From positions 1 through 64,000 of the forward strand of contig JAOPWC010000002.1 in NCBI GenBank assembly GCA_025965895.1: a stretch of 64,000 bases of DNA, in the 5' to 3' direction. The translations under genes were made by a program, and so were the position numbers. Origin of the DNA: Mycobacterium sp. GTDB lineage: Bacteria > Actinomycetota > Actinomycetes > Mycobacteriales > Mycobacteriaceae. Below are positions 9,546 to 18,561 of this stretch, in pieces (position 1 is the stretch's first letter; the number at the start of each line of letters is the position of its first letter). The notes beneath the pieces are model-generated. The model saw only the letters and a list, made by a program, of their open reading frames with translations. It was not told the origin of the DNA and searched no databases.

Positions 9546-9928
9546 GGCGGCACTTCCTTCGATTGCTCGGCCCGTCAAACAACACGAGTGCGCTGAGAGT
9601 TATTCCCACCGAGTCATTTCCGGATTGCGTCGGATCGAGAACATATGCCGGTGCGAGTATGTGAGTGCTATCGGCAGGCGGGAACCGTGACCTGAGTCGC
9701 TTATTGATGCTATTCCGCAAGTTATCGGGATCTGTTCCGAGATCGCCTCTCGGGGGCGCTCAACGTTTGCGGAGGAGAATCGAAGCGGTGGCGACTCGGT
9801 GCCCACCCCGCGCGGCGCCGATCTCGGCGTATTTCACACCGACGTGAAGTCTGCCTCCGTGATGACACAGAGGGCTGCGTAGCGCCTTGCGAGGTTTTCC
9901 GCATCGAGCCGCTAACGCGAGCTGATTA
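9546..9928. other. Gap without recognised gene
   Basis: About 380 bases between two minus-strand genes, holding the upstream region of the small secreted protein. No coding frame with support. Confidence 0.4.
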
Positions 9929-11095
9929 TCAGCTGGGCGGCAATGCGCCCTGCTGGTTCTGCACTGTCGGGGCGCTCGTGATCTGGGCGCCCCCCGTCGT
10001 CGCCGGGGCTGAATGCGTAGCCGAGGGTGCAGGGGAACTCGATGACCCCGATACGCTGGGGTTTCCACTGGTGGTCGTTGTGGACGGCGCGGTCGTCGTG
10101 ACGGTGGCTGACGACGTCACGCTGGACGTCACGCTGGACGTCACGCTGGACGATGTGGAGGTCAGCGGCGGGGACACTGTTACGCGCACCAACGTTTGCC
10201 CTGGCGGTAGCGAAATCGTCGAGTCCGGGATCAGTTGGCCCTCACCAAGTGAGAGTCTCGCCAAATATGCGATCGGCGGACCATATGCAGTCGATGTAGG
10301 CGCTCCTGTGGTCGATGTAGCGGCTGCATCGCCTTGGCCCACCGAAACCACAAGCTGGTTAAGGGTAGTGGGGGATGGTTTGACCGTCACAAAGGAGTTG
10401 GGATCGAGGCCTTGCCATCCGGTGCCGGTGAACTGTTGGCTGGCGTCACCCCGCGGCTCGGCGAGTGGACTTCCGGAATCGCAACGCACCCGCGGAATGC
10501 CGCGGTTATCGACCAACACGGCGGTGCCGGTTTGCAGCACCGCCTGGAACGCTGTGGCCTCGCCGTTCTCGAAGCCGTGATTTGTTACCCGGGTGTCATG
10601 GGTCAGAATTACAGGCGACAGGCCACTCACATAGTCGGGAATATCGGCGGTGCCGGTCGCGGTTCGCCACGCCTGAGCCTGAGGTGGATTCTGTTCGAGG
10701 AAGTTCACCATCTTGTCGCGGTCACACACCGCCTCGCTCGTTGATCCGCCGTACAACCCGACCTGGTCACCCGACAGCGTCTGCGTGTTTTGCTGGCTGT
10801 CCGGCGGTGGGGCCGACGTGTTCTCGACCCGGTTCAGCTGCTTCGGCGGGTCTGGCGACGTGGCGGACGCGATCCACGGTGACGAGCCAGGCGAGTTGGC
10901 CGCCTCCAGCGACACCAGCTGGGTGGCCGGCTGAGTAGTTTTAGTTATTGTTTCGCCGCCCCCCGCACAGCCGCTGAAGCCGAAGGCCAGGGCGGCGGCG
11001 CAGAATGCCGCCGCGCGCACGAGCGAGCGACGACGTTGCGCTACTTGACGCTTGACGTACACCTCGCTACCGCTTTCGCTCGTATGACCTGGCAA
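9929..11095 (-). CDS. DUF6777-like lipoprotein
   Basis: An envelope lipoprotein of up to 388 residues. A basic stretch and hydrophobic segment end in a lipobox (FGFSGCAGGG, Cys near residue 43). The central domain has YGGSTSEAVCDRDKMVNFLE, a VILTHDTRVTNHGFENG segment and GTAVLVDNRGIPRVRC. This pattern is typical of DUF6777 proteins, whose function is unknown. The C-terminal 80 residues are low-complexity Ser/Thr/Val/Pro, including three SSVT-type repeats encoded by tandem 12-mers. The true start may be the GTG a few codons downstream (VKRQVAQRRR). Confidence 0.78.
   Translation of the reverse strand: MPGHTSESGSEVYVKRQVAQRRRSLVRAAAFCAAALAFGFSGCAGGGETITKTTQPATQLVSLEAANSPGSSPWIASATSPDPPKQLNRVENTSAPPPDSQQNTQTLSGDQVGLYGGSTSEAVCDRDKMVNFLEQNPPQAQAWRTATGTADIPDYVSGLSPVILTHDTRVTNHGFENGEATAFQAVLQTGTAVLVDNRGIPRVRCDSGSPLAEPRGDASQQFTGTGWQGLDPNSFVTVKPSPTTLNQLVVSVGQGDAAATSTTGAPTSTAYGPPIAYLARLSLGEGQLIPDSTISLPPGQTLVRVTVSPPLTSTSSSVTSSVTSSVTSSATVTTTAPSTTTTSGNPSVSGSSSSPAPSATHSAPATTGGAQITSAPTVQNQQGALPPS
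10114..10152. repeat. Three tandem 12-bp units inside the lipoprotein gene
   Basis: The unit acgtcacgctgg is repeated about three times in a row and encodes the Ser/Val/Thr repeats of the lipoprotein tail. The unit length is a multiple of three, so copy-number change would keep the frame. Confidence 0.8.
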
Positions 11096-11644
11096 ATTCT
11101 AACCGGGGGCGTCCGGCGTCTTGCGAGTAATCGAATACTCGATTTCGACAAAGACCGCATTTCACCGTCGAGCCGGCTGGGGCCGACTGGGCTGGTCGCT
11201 CAGGTGCCGAGCGAACAGATTTACCCCACTTTTGGAGCCGGGTCGCCTATGCGAATGCGCTGCCTTGAAACGCCGCCGAGGCAGTAGCAAGGAGGCAATG
11301 GGGTGAATTTCAAATATAGGGGATCACCGCGACATGGCCGCTAAACGTGCGCCGTTGTAATCGGCGCTAGAGTTCGAGCGTCTCAATGAGTCCGTCGACC
11401 GCCCCACCGCATTGCTGTGCGGGTCGGCGCCAAGAGTCGCCGCTCACCCTAAGACTTGCGATACCGCGTTGGCTCCGCGGCCCTGTCCGCCGATTTTGAA
11501 ATCTGGCGATGTCTCGTGCAAGTACATCGGCTGTTTGCCGGACAGAGACGGCCACTCAGCAACAGAATAGTCCCGGTATGCCGGAGAACTTCCGCCACAC
11601 AGCTGTACTCAGAAGTCATTTTCCTCGACCCCGAACAGGCACCC
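11096..11644. other. Gap without recognised gene
   Basis: About 550 bases between the divergent lipoprotein and transporter genes. The transporter frame is open through part of it but has poor composition before the GTG at 11645. No RNA gene was found. Confidence 0.4.
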
Positions 11645-13019
11645 GTGACAGACGAGCTCGATACAGGAGGGGAGGTGCGGTCGGCCCTGCCGGCCGAAGA
11701 CTCGCCGCGTACGCATTTGGGCCAACCCACCCCAATGACACGGGTCGCCTTCGCCAGCTTCGTCGGCACGGCGATCGAGTACTACGACTTCTTCATCTAT
11801 GGCAACGCCGCAGCGCTGGTGTTCCCCACCGTGTTTTTCCCGAACCTCAGCCACACCCTCGCAACGATCGCCTCGTTGGCGACGTTCGCGGCCGCCTTCA
11901 TCTCCCGGCCGGTCGGCGCCGCCGTCTTCGGTCACTTCGGCGACCGCCTCGGGCGGAAAAGGACCTTGGTCGCCACGCGGCTGAATATGGGCCTGTCCAC
12001 CGTCGCCGTGGGCCTGGTTCCCAGCGCCGCAGCCATCGGTGTCGCCGCGCCGCTGATCCTGCTGGTGCTGCGACTATTACAAGGATTTGCGGTGGGTGGC
12101 GAATGGGCCGGGTCCGCCCTGCTGAGCGCTGAATACGCGCCGACGGCCAAACGCGGCATGTACGGGATGTTCACACAATTGGGCGTGGGCAGTGGTCTGG
12201 CGCTGACCAATCTCATCTTCCTGGGCGTTAGCGCAACCATCGGCGACGCCAGCTCCGCGTTCATGAGCTGGGGGTGGCGGGTCCCGTTCCTGTTGAGCGC
12301 GGTGCTGATCGTCATTGCGCTATACGTGCGGTTGAGTATCAACGAGACGCCGGTGTTCGCGGAGGAAAAAGAGCGCAACGCGATACCCAAGGCGCCGATC
12401 GCCGAGCTTTTCCGCGACCAGAGGCGTCAGATCGTTCTGGCGTCCGGCTGCGTAGTCGCCGTCCTGGCCTTCAACTTCATCGGCGGTACCTACCTGATGA
12501 ACTACGCCGCCAACGAACTTGGACATCACCTGGACCTGATCCTGCTCGTCGGCATACTCGGCGGAGTGTCGCTGATCGCGTTTGTCGCCGTCTCCGCCAG
12601 CCTCAGCGATGTCCTCGGACGCCGCCGCCTAATCCTTTTCGGATACGCTCTGGGCCTGCCCTGGTCGTTCGCCCTGATTCCGCTGCTCAACACCGGTTCG
12701 CCAATACTGCTCGGAGTCGGAATAGTCGGCACATACGCCATTCTCGGGCTGTCCTTTGGGCCACTGGCCATTCCTCCCGGAAATCTTCGCCACCCGCTAC
12801 CGCTACACCGGCGCGGGGCTGGCGCTCAACCTCGGCGGCGTCGTCGGCGGCGCTGTGCCACCGTTGATCGCAAGCGCGCTGCACGTAGCCTTCGGAAGCT
12901 TGGCGATCGCGCTGCTGCTGGCCGTACTCCTTGTCGCCAGCATGGTGTGTACCTATCTGCTTCCCGAAACCCTGGGCGCGACACTCGAACACGGCGAGTC
13001 AGCGCTCGACCTGTCCTAG
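11645..13019 (+). pseudogene. MFS transporter, metabolite:H+ symporter (MHS) type, frameshifted
   Basis: A twelve-helix major-facilitator permease of the MHS group (ProP, shikimate and dicarboxylate symporters). Typical signatures are visible: FVGTAIEYYDFFIYG in helix 1, GHFGDRLGRKRTL between helices 2 and 3, and LRLLQGFAVGGEWAG in helix 4. Near 12765-12770 the frame breaks. The first frame reads FGPLAIPPG and then nonsense, while the expected continuation (FLPEIFATRYRYTGAG) runs in another frame to a stop at 13019. A two-base loss after GPLA, or one extra base, explains it. The rest is intact, so this is a recent inactivation or a sequencing error. The GTG at 11645 was chosen from composition and distance to helix 1. 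Confidence 0.85.
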
Positions 13020-13172
13020 CCTCGTTGCAGCGGACTGTTTCATTCGGAAACGCCATCTCGTTTCCGTACGCCACCGCGTCGATCGGCGTCCAGTCGATCC
13101 GCAGCACCCTTTGTCGCAGCGGCCGCCAAATAACTGCACAGCAGCGCCGTCGAGTGGCGCTAGCGTCAGGTT

Positions 13173-14513
13173 GTGGGCGACGAGTACCGAAAGCCGCCGG
13201 CTCCGTTCGGCGGGTGGGTGATCGACCGGCGGGGACGGAAGGTGCCCCTGGAGACGGCGCCGCACATTTTGGGGTTGGCCCCTCCCGGGACGGGCAAGAC
13301 GCGGCGCTGGCTGGCACAGAGCGCGGTGCTGTGGCCGGGCGCGGCCGTGGTGTCCTCAAGCAAGGACGATTTAATGCAGCTGGTGGCCGCCCGCCGTCGG
13401 GGCCCGGGCATGCTGCTGGATCTACGCCCGATCACTCCGCCGCACTACCCCAACGAGTTTCGGCCCTGCCGCTACGACCCTACGGATCTGGTGGAGACCC
13501 TCGAGGACGCCCAGGCCGCCGCCGAAACGATGCTCAGCATGTCCTCGGTCGGTTTCGCCGGCGCGCAGGCCCGCGCCGCCGCCGACGGGGCGATGTGGGA
13601 AAACCTCGCCTTCGCCCCGCTGACCTGCCTGCTGTACACCGCAAGTCCGGTCGCGATGGGCACCGGGATGGCATGGGTGCTCGAGGCCGCCGAAAACGTC
13701 ACCAAGCCCCTGCGCCGGCCGGTTCAGCACAGCACCGATCCGTCGTGGGCGCAGGCCACGGCATGGTGCGGTGACCGACTGTTCGAGGCGCGGGTGCAAG
13801 GGGTGCTGGACATGGAACCCAAGCAGCGTGACTCGGTGAAGATGACGGTGACCAAGGCGCTGACCGCCTGGCTGCGCACCGCGATCCGCGACCGCCACCT
13901 GCCGTCGTTCGATCCAGGGTTCCTCGACGATCCCGCCGCCACCCTGTACGTGCTCTCGCCGGCCGACGGCACGGTCGCCCCGCTGGCCGTGACGCTGATG
14001 GAACAAATCATCCGCCGCCAGCGCATCAAGGTTGCGCAGCGGGAGGAGTACGGCCGGCTGGGGTTGTTCCTCGACGAGCTGCCCAACACCCCACTGCCCA
14101 AGATCTTGCAGTATTTCGCCGAGGCCCGCGGTTTGGGCGTGGCGATATGTGCGGCGGCGCAGGCCAGTTCACAGCTGGACGTGGTTTACGGCCCGGTGCA
14201 GGGCCGGGCCATCCGCGACGTCGTGCCCGCGACGCTGATCATGTACGGCGCCCACGAGGAGGAATTGATGCGCTCGGCGGCGTTCTGGGCCGGCAAAACC
14301 ACGCGCAGCGATCAGTCCTATCACCACAACGGCGACGACAAAACGACCGGCCGCCGTTTCGGCAACCTCTTTGAGCCTGAAGAGCTCAGCCCGCGCAACA
14401 TGGACGAAGCCCGGCTGCTGGTGCGCGGAACACCCGGGCGTATGGTCAACCTCGTCGACTGGACCGAGTTCATCACGCTGCTCGACGAGGCCAGGGCCGC
14501 ACTGCGGCAATAA
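13173..14513 (+). CDS. Type IV coupling protein (VirD4/TraG-like ATPase)
   Basis: A 446-residue ATPase that should link the relaxase-DNA complex to the transfer channel. Walker A is GLAPPGTGKT (residues 34-43), Walker B LGLFLDE (297-303), followed by the sensor-like AAAQASSQL (328-336) typical of the VirD4/TraG family. There are no clear N-terminal membrane helices, so it is a short soluble-type coupling protein, as in several actinobacterial systems. It opens the transfer region on the plus strand, followed by lsr2 and the channel genes. The GTG start at 13173 directly begins the conserved domain. A MobF relaxase occurs in the same window at 34248. Confidence 0.9.
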   Translation: MGDEYRKPPAPFGGWVIDRRGRKVPLETAPHILGLAPPGTGKTRRWLAQSAVLWPGAAVVSSSKDDLMQLVAARRRGPGMLLDLRPITPPHYPNEFRPCRYDPTDLVETLEDAQAAAETMLSMSSVGFAGAQARAAADGAMWENLAFAPLTCLLYTASPVAMGTGMAWVLEAAENVTKPLRRPVQHSTDPSWAQATAWCGDRLFEARVQGVLDMEPKQRDSVKMTVTKALTAWLRTAIRDRHLPSFDPGFLDDPAATLYVLSPADGTVAPLAVTLMEQIIRRQRIKVAQREEYGRLGLFLDELPNTPLPKILQYFAEARGLGVAICAAAQASSQLDVVYGPVQGRAIRDVVPATLIMYGAHEEELMRSAAFWAGKTTRSDQSYHHNGDDKTTGRRFGNLFEPEELSPRNMDEARLLVRGTPGRMVNLVDWTEFITLLDEARAALRQ

Positions 14514-14774
14514 GCCGGCGTGGCAAACGGCCAGGGATTCGCTGTGGCGCCGCCCCGCTATCAACCCAGCACGTTGAGCCCGCTGACGATGCAATTAACC
14601 AGTTCGCGCAGCTAATACACCAGTCGCAGTGCAGGCCGCCAGAGGGCAATACCACAAAACCGAAATGTGTCGCTTTTTCGTCCCTAGGGTATGTAATATG
14701 GGCGTGAGCGAACTTGTGGTCTGTAGCCAAGCCGTCAGCCGCAAAGGCCGAACACTGAAAGGTCGGATAGCAAC
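14514..14774. promoter_or_regulatory. Upstream region of lsr2
   Basis: A 260-base gap that breaks the otherwise continuous transfer cluster. It includes a stretch locally richer in A/T (14640-14700) with a TAATAT element near 14694, a possible -10 site about 75 bases before the lsr2 start. Lsr2 prefers A/T-rich DNA, so autoregulation here is plausible. No convincing -35 was seen. Confidence 0.35.
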
Positions 14775-15104
14775 ATGGCGAAAAGGGTCACGGTGACAGC
14801 AATCGATGATACGGACGGGGAGTCGCTGGCCGACGAGACCGTGCGGTTCACGTTGGACGGTGTCACTTACGAAATCGACCTGTCGGCCAAGAACGCCAAG
14901 AAGCTCCGCGAACACGTCCAACCGTGGATTCGCGCCAGCCGCCGCGTCAGCGGCCGGAAACGCTCTCATCCCGCAGGCAGCGCCAGGGGAGCCGAGTTGG
15001 ACAGTGCCGCTGTGCGGGAATGGGCGCGCCGTCAGGGCCGCGAGGTCGCAAGCAGGGGCCGCATCCCGCGCGCGCTGCTCGACGCTTTCGCCGAGTCGGC
15101 GTGA
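14775..15104 (+). CDS. lsr2: Lsr2-type nucleoid-associated protein
   Basis: A 109-residue Lsr2 paralogue, the actinobacterial H-NS-like protein that bridges A/T-rich DNA and silences foreign genes. The N-terminal dimerization domain is typical (MAKRVTVTAIDDTDG, then TVRFTLDGVTYEIDLSAKNA). The C-terminal DNA-binding domain has VREWARRQGREVASRGRIP, with the RGR minor-groove hook intact. Length matches chromosomal Lsr2 (about 112). The ATG at 14775 gives the canonical N-terminus. Its place between the coupling protein and the channel genes suggests a mobile-element copy that controls transfer genes or hides the element in new hosts. Confidence 0.95.
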   Translation: MAKRVTVTAIDDTDGESLADETVRFTLDGVTYEIDLSAKNAKKLREHVQPWIRASRRVSGRKRSHPAGSARGAELDSAAVREWARRQGREVASRGRIPRALLDAFAESA

Positions 15105-15363
15105 GGCCCGGGGCGCAACTGCGATGCGCCCGGTGATGTCCCCGACGCGCTAACCGACGTGCTGGCCCGCGTGTGGCCACAAGGCGTGGTAGGGCGCGGG
15201 ATGAGCGGCACCGACGGGGAGTAGGCGGCCCTCGATGGCTTTAGCCCAGGAATCGGTCACGTGATCGCCAAGCCAAACTGACCTACTAACGAGGTCGGTC
15301 TCGCGTTCGCGGATCGAGAAATTGGTGCAAAAACAGCGCTGCCGGCGGCCATACGCTTGATTC

Positions 15364-16023
15364 GTGCCGGCATCCCGCAACGACAGGTTCGACGAGGTGC
15401 GCCTCGCCTGGATCGCCGCCCATCAGGGCTGGTCCACCATTCAGCGGCGACGGGCCGAACTGCTGGGCCGCAAGGTCCGCGCCCGCCGGCGTGCGGTCGC
15501 GGCGGCGGTCCCGGACCCGCACGACGACACCGCGTTGCCGCCGTTGTGGCTGCGCAGCGCGCAATCGCCTGCATCCCAATTGGAGTGTCTCGGCGTCGTT
15601 TTCGCAGCGCTGCTGGTGCCGATCGGTTGGCTGGGCGGTCGGGTGCTGTACGGCGCTGTGGCGCGGCTCATTCCGGGCACCATGCGGGCCTATCCGATCG
15701 CCACCTTCCTGTGGTCCGGCGCGGTGCTCGGCTTGTGCATCGCCATGTTCTATGACCCGGGTCCAGCGTTGCCCGATATCGTGGTCGCGCCGTGGCTAGG
15801 CGTCCAGGTGGCTGCTGCCCCTGTCATTGCAGGGCTTTACGGCATCGCCGAGGGGTGGCTGGCAGTGACCGGGTCGGATCAGTGGTGGCCACTTGCCCCG
15901 CCGAAGCGGCCGATGACCGCCGAGGACGCGGCGCTGATCCTCGGTCCCTATGACACCACCGGCCCCGCGTTACTCGACGCGCATCCGCTGCCCGAGCCCG
16001 GCGAACGGTCCCACCCGTGGTGA
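15364..16023 (+). CDS. Transfer-region membrane protein
   Basis: A 219-residue integral membrane protein. The N-terminal 75 residues are cytoplasmic and Arg-rich. Three likely helices follow at about residues 78-105, 115-135 and 140-170, then a hydrophilic tail with AEDAALILGPYDTTGP. No family was recognised. It lies 85 bases before the next transfer gene in the same orientation, so it is inferred to be a structural or accessory part of the conjugation apparatus. The GTG at 15364 begins the conserved-looking basic N-terminus. Confidence 0.6.
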   Translation: MPASRNDRFDEVRLAWIAAHQGWSTIQRRRAELLGRKVRARRRAVAAAVPDPHDDTALPPLWLRSAQSPASQLECLGVVFAALLVPIGWLGGRVLYGAVARLIPGTMRAYPIATFLWSGAVLGLCIAMFYDPGPALPDIVVAPWLGVQVAAAPVIAGLYGIAEGWLAVTGSDQWWPLAPPKRPMTAEDAALILGPYDTTGPALLDAHPLPEPGERSHPW

Positions 16024-16108
16024 GCACGGGTTGGGTGCGGGTGCCGGTCTGGGTTGGGCCACCGCCACCGCGCCCCCGGCCGCCGATCATTGACGCCGTG
16101 GACGACCC

Positions 16109-17014
16109 GTGACCGAGGGTTCCACCGACCAGTGGCTCGCCGACCTGTACGGACCGGACCCCTCCGCCGCGCCGGCTCAGGAGATCGCGGCCAGCTCGGC
16201 AGCCGCGGAACCCGGCGCGTCGGCGGGTAATTCCGACACTGGTGACGCTCCCGCGCAGAGCCACAAGAAAGCGGCGATGGTGCTCGGCGTGGGGCTCGTG
16301 GTGGCTGCCACCGCAATCGCGGCCGCGCTGTCAAGGTTCGGCGGACCGCCGCCCTCCTCGCCACCGCACCGCCCCGCGTCGGTGGCCGCCTCCGCGGCGC
16401 CGGTGACGGCGCCCACCCCGGCCGCCCAGGATCAGGCGATCCCGTTCACCGCCGACGCGAACTGCCCCACCGGTTCCACCTCGGCGCAGGCACTGACCGA
16501 CAGCACCAGCGACTCCGCATGGCTGTGCGTGCGCGGGGGAGTCGACGGGCAGGTGCTGCACCTTGATCTCGGAAAGACTTATGTGCTGACCGCGGTGTCG
16601 GTCACGCCGGGGTGGGTCGCCAAAACCCCCGGCGGCAAGGACGAATGGCTCCAGCACCGGGTGGTGAGCCGGTTGCAGTACAGCTTCAACGACAGCGACC
16701 GCACGATCGTCACTCAGGACACCGGTAACGCCCACGGCCCGGTGACGTTGCCGCTGACCAAGATCGTCGCGTCCAGGGTCACGGTGATCGTGCTGCAGAC
16801 CTCACGGCCGCCGAGCACGCCGCAGCCGGGCGGCTCCGCGCCGGCGCCGCCCGGGGGGTTCATCGATTCGGTGCTGGGCGCCGCCGGCGCCCCGCTGCCG
16901 CCCGAAGCCACCACAACCAACGACCCGGCGCTGCCGGGGGAGCCGGGCAGCGATCCGGTCGACGCGACCTTCGCCATGAGCGGTCTGGCGTTTTTCGGGC
17001 ATCCGCCGGGGTGA
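16109..17014 (+). CDS. Membrane-anchored transfer protein with discoidin-like domain
   Basis: A 301-residue bitopic protein. A cytoplasmic acidic N-terminus begins TEGSTDQWLADLYGPDP. One membrane helix lies at about residues 55-72, followed by a Pro/Ser/Ala linker. The extracytoplasmic domain (about 115-240) has Trp/Gly patterns resembling an F5/8-type C (discoidin) fold: DSAWLCVRGGVDGQVLHLDLG, then LTAVSVTPGW, then VSRLQYSFND. A Pro/Gly-rich tail follows. Such domains bind carbohydrate or surface ligands, so a surface or cell-wall contact role in conjugation is possible but unproven. It ends six bases before the TcpC-like gene. Confidence 0.6.
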   Translation: MTEGSTDQWLADLYGPDPSAAPAQEIAASSAAAEPGASAGNSDTGDAPAQSHKKAAMVLGVGLVVAATAIAAALSRFGGPPPSSPPHRPASVAASAAPVTAPTPAAQDQAIPFTADANCPTGSTSAQALTDSTSDSAWLCVRGGVDGQVLHLDLGKTYVLTAVSVTPGWVAKTPGGKDEWLQHRVVSRLQYSFNDSDRTIVTQDTGNAHGPVTLPLTKIVASRVTVIVLQTSRPPSTPQPGGSAPAPPGGFIDSVLGAAGAPLPPEATTTNDPALPGEPGSDPVDATFAMSGLAFFGHPPG

Positions 17015-17020
17015 TCGACC

Positions 17021-17929
17021 GTGGTGTTGTCGAAGACCTGGCAGGGGCGGCTGCGGAGGTGCCGCGAACTCGGCCGGACCGCGGCGCGTGCCGCGGCGAT
17101 CGCCGCCGCAGTGCTCGGGGCCGCGGCAAGCTGCAAGGTGTTCCTGGCGCCTGATCATCCCGACATCTCGGTGATTTCGCAGCGCATTCACAATCAGCAG
17201 GCGCAAGTCGGCGCGTTCGCCGCTGATTTCGTGGTGTCCTGGCTCACGGCGACGACCGCGCACCGCCAGGACCTGCAGCGTTTCATCACCCTTCCCGACA
17301 ATGCACTCACGCTGCCCACCACCCCGGCCGCGGTGGTGACCGCACCGCAGGTGGTGTCGGTGATCCGCACCGACACCGTCGGCGAAGCCGAGATCTACGC
17401 GGCCACCGTGTCGGTCACCGAACGCCCATACGCCTCCGCGGATCCCGCCCGCGCCTTCTACCGGGTGCCGGTGTCGATGTGGAACTACCAGCCCCGCGCG
17501 ATCGCGCTGCCCGCACGCATCAACGGCCCCGGCCCCGGCGCCGACGTGAAAGCCGCCTATCCGCAGGCCCTTTCCGCCGACAGCCCGCTGTACGCGCTGG
17601 TGAGCGGGTTCATCCGCACCTACCTCACCGCGACCACCGGCCTGGACCGTTTTGTACTCGCCGGCACGCCGCTCGCCCCGATCGGCGGCTACCAAAGCGC
17701 GGTCCTGACCACGGCGGCCGCCGACCGGACCGTCCCTGCCAATCCCGCTCCCGGCCAACAGATCCGGGTACTGGCCGCCGCCACTGCGCAGACGTCGCAG
17801 TTCGCCACCGTCAATCTGGTCTACCCGGTGACCGTCGAAAATAGTGACGGGACCTGGATGGTGGCGGCCATAGACTTGACACCACAAGTCAGCGACGGCG
17901 ATCCCGTTCCGGTCGGAACGGCGCCCTGA
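17021..17929 (+). CDS. TcpC/VirB8-like conjugal transfer protein
   Basis: A 302-residue protein with one N-terminal membrane helix (about residues 20-40) and a large extracytoplasmic part. The layout of paired NTF2-like domains fits the TcpC family of Gram-positive conjugation systems, the counterpart of VirB8. Supporting segments are VGAFAADFVVSWL, the SPLYALVSGFIRTYL helix and a C-terminal strand pattern (FATVNLVYPVTVENSDGTWM). TcpC-type proteins anchor the channel and recruit other subunits. The GTG at 17021 lies six bases after the previous stop, and the next gene follows 22 bases later, indicating an operon. Family call is by architecture and context. Confidence 0.75.
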   Translation: MVLSKTWQGRLRRCRELGRTAARAAAIAAAVLGAAASCKVFLAPDHPDISVISQRIHNQQAQVGAFAADFVVSWLTATTAHRQDLQRFITLPDNALTLPTTPAAVVTAPQVVSVIRTDTVGEAEIYAATVSVTERPYASADPARAFYRVPVSMWNYQPRAIALPARINGPGPGADVKAAYPQALSADSPLYALVSGFIRTYLTATTGLDRFVLAGTPLAPIGGYQSAVLTTAAADRTVPANPAPGQQIRVLAAATAQTSQFATVNLVYPVTVENSDGTWMVAAIDLTPQVSDGDPVPVGTAP

Positions 17930-17951
17930 GTGGAGAAGTCGGGACAGCGTC

Positions 17952-18233
17952 ATGAAAACCCTCGCGGCAGTTGGTATCTTCAGCTCCGGCACCGACCTGG
18001 CATTCTCGACGATCGGTTTTCTGGCGGCGGTCGCCCTGGTCATCGGCACCGTCTCGGCGATCAGGATCCGGATGAAAGACGGCGCCGGCTCGGCGATCAC
18101 CGAACAGATCGGCACCATCATCTTCGCCGTGATCATCCTGCTGTCGGTGGGCATCGCCGCGATGGTCACCCACGAATTCCAGAACCACGGCATCCGCAAT
18201 ACCGTGCACGTCGACAGCCCCTGGGGCCAGTGA
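17952..18233 (+). CDS. Small two-helix transfer protein (TcpD/VirB2-like)
   Basis: A 93-residue membrane protein with helices at about residues 18-40 and 55-75 and a short polar C-terminus. Size, topology and place (after the TcpC-like gene, before a TcpE/VirB3-like gene and virB4) fit the small membrane subunits of actinobacterial conjugation systems, similar to TcpD or a VirB2-like subunit. No pilin processing site is evident. It starts at ATG 17952 and ends one base before the next gene. The role is inferred from gene order. Confidence 0.55.
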   Translation: MKTLAAVGIFSSGTDLAFSTIGFLAAVALVIGTVSAIRIRMKDGAGSAITEQIGTIIFAVIILLSVGIAAMVTHEFQNHGIRNTVHVDSPWGQ

Positions 18234-18234
18234 C

Positions 18235-18561
18235 ATGTCCTCCGACGCCCCGGCCAAGATCTACTCCGATCAGCGCACCGTCGTCACCTATCTCGGTGAC
18301 TCGGGCACCGGTTTCCGGATGCCGTTGCGGGAGAAGTGGCGCGCCCCCGACGCGATCGCCGCGGTCATGGGGTTCATTGCGACAGGTGCTGCCACCACCG
18401 CCGAACTGGGCAGCGGTCACGCGCTGACGATCCTGGCCGGCGGTTCGGGACTGACCGTGGCCGCGGTGTGGCTGCTGGCCAAGCTGCCGGCCACCCGCCC
18501 GTCGCTGTTCACCCGGGCCCGCTGGATGTGGGCGCGGTGGCGCCCGCGGATCGCCAGCTGA
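18235..18561 (+). CDS. Small membrane transfer protein (TcpE/PrgI/VirB3-like)
   Basis: A 108-residue protein. A polar N-terminus (SDQRTVVTYLGDSG) is followed by two closely spaced helices at about residues 40-58 and 62-82 and a basic C-terminus (FTRARWMWARWRPR). This matches the VirB3/PrgI/TcpE subunits that dock the VirB4 ATPase to the membrane. Its stop overlaps the start of the VirB4 gene (TGATG), so the two are translationally coupled, as expected for a VirB3-VirB4 pair. Confidence 0.6.
   Translation: MSSDAPAKIYSDQRTVVTYLGDSGTGFRMPLREKWRAPDAIAAVMGFIATGAATTAELGSGHALTILAGGSGLTVAAVWLLAKLPATRPSLFTRARWMWARWRPRIAS

Noticed and set aside
16802..18199. 465-codon minus-strand frame
   Set aside because: Antisense to the transfer genes with shadow-type composition (Arg, Gly, His).
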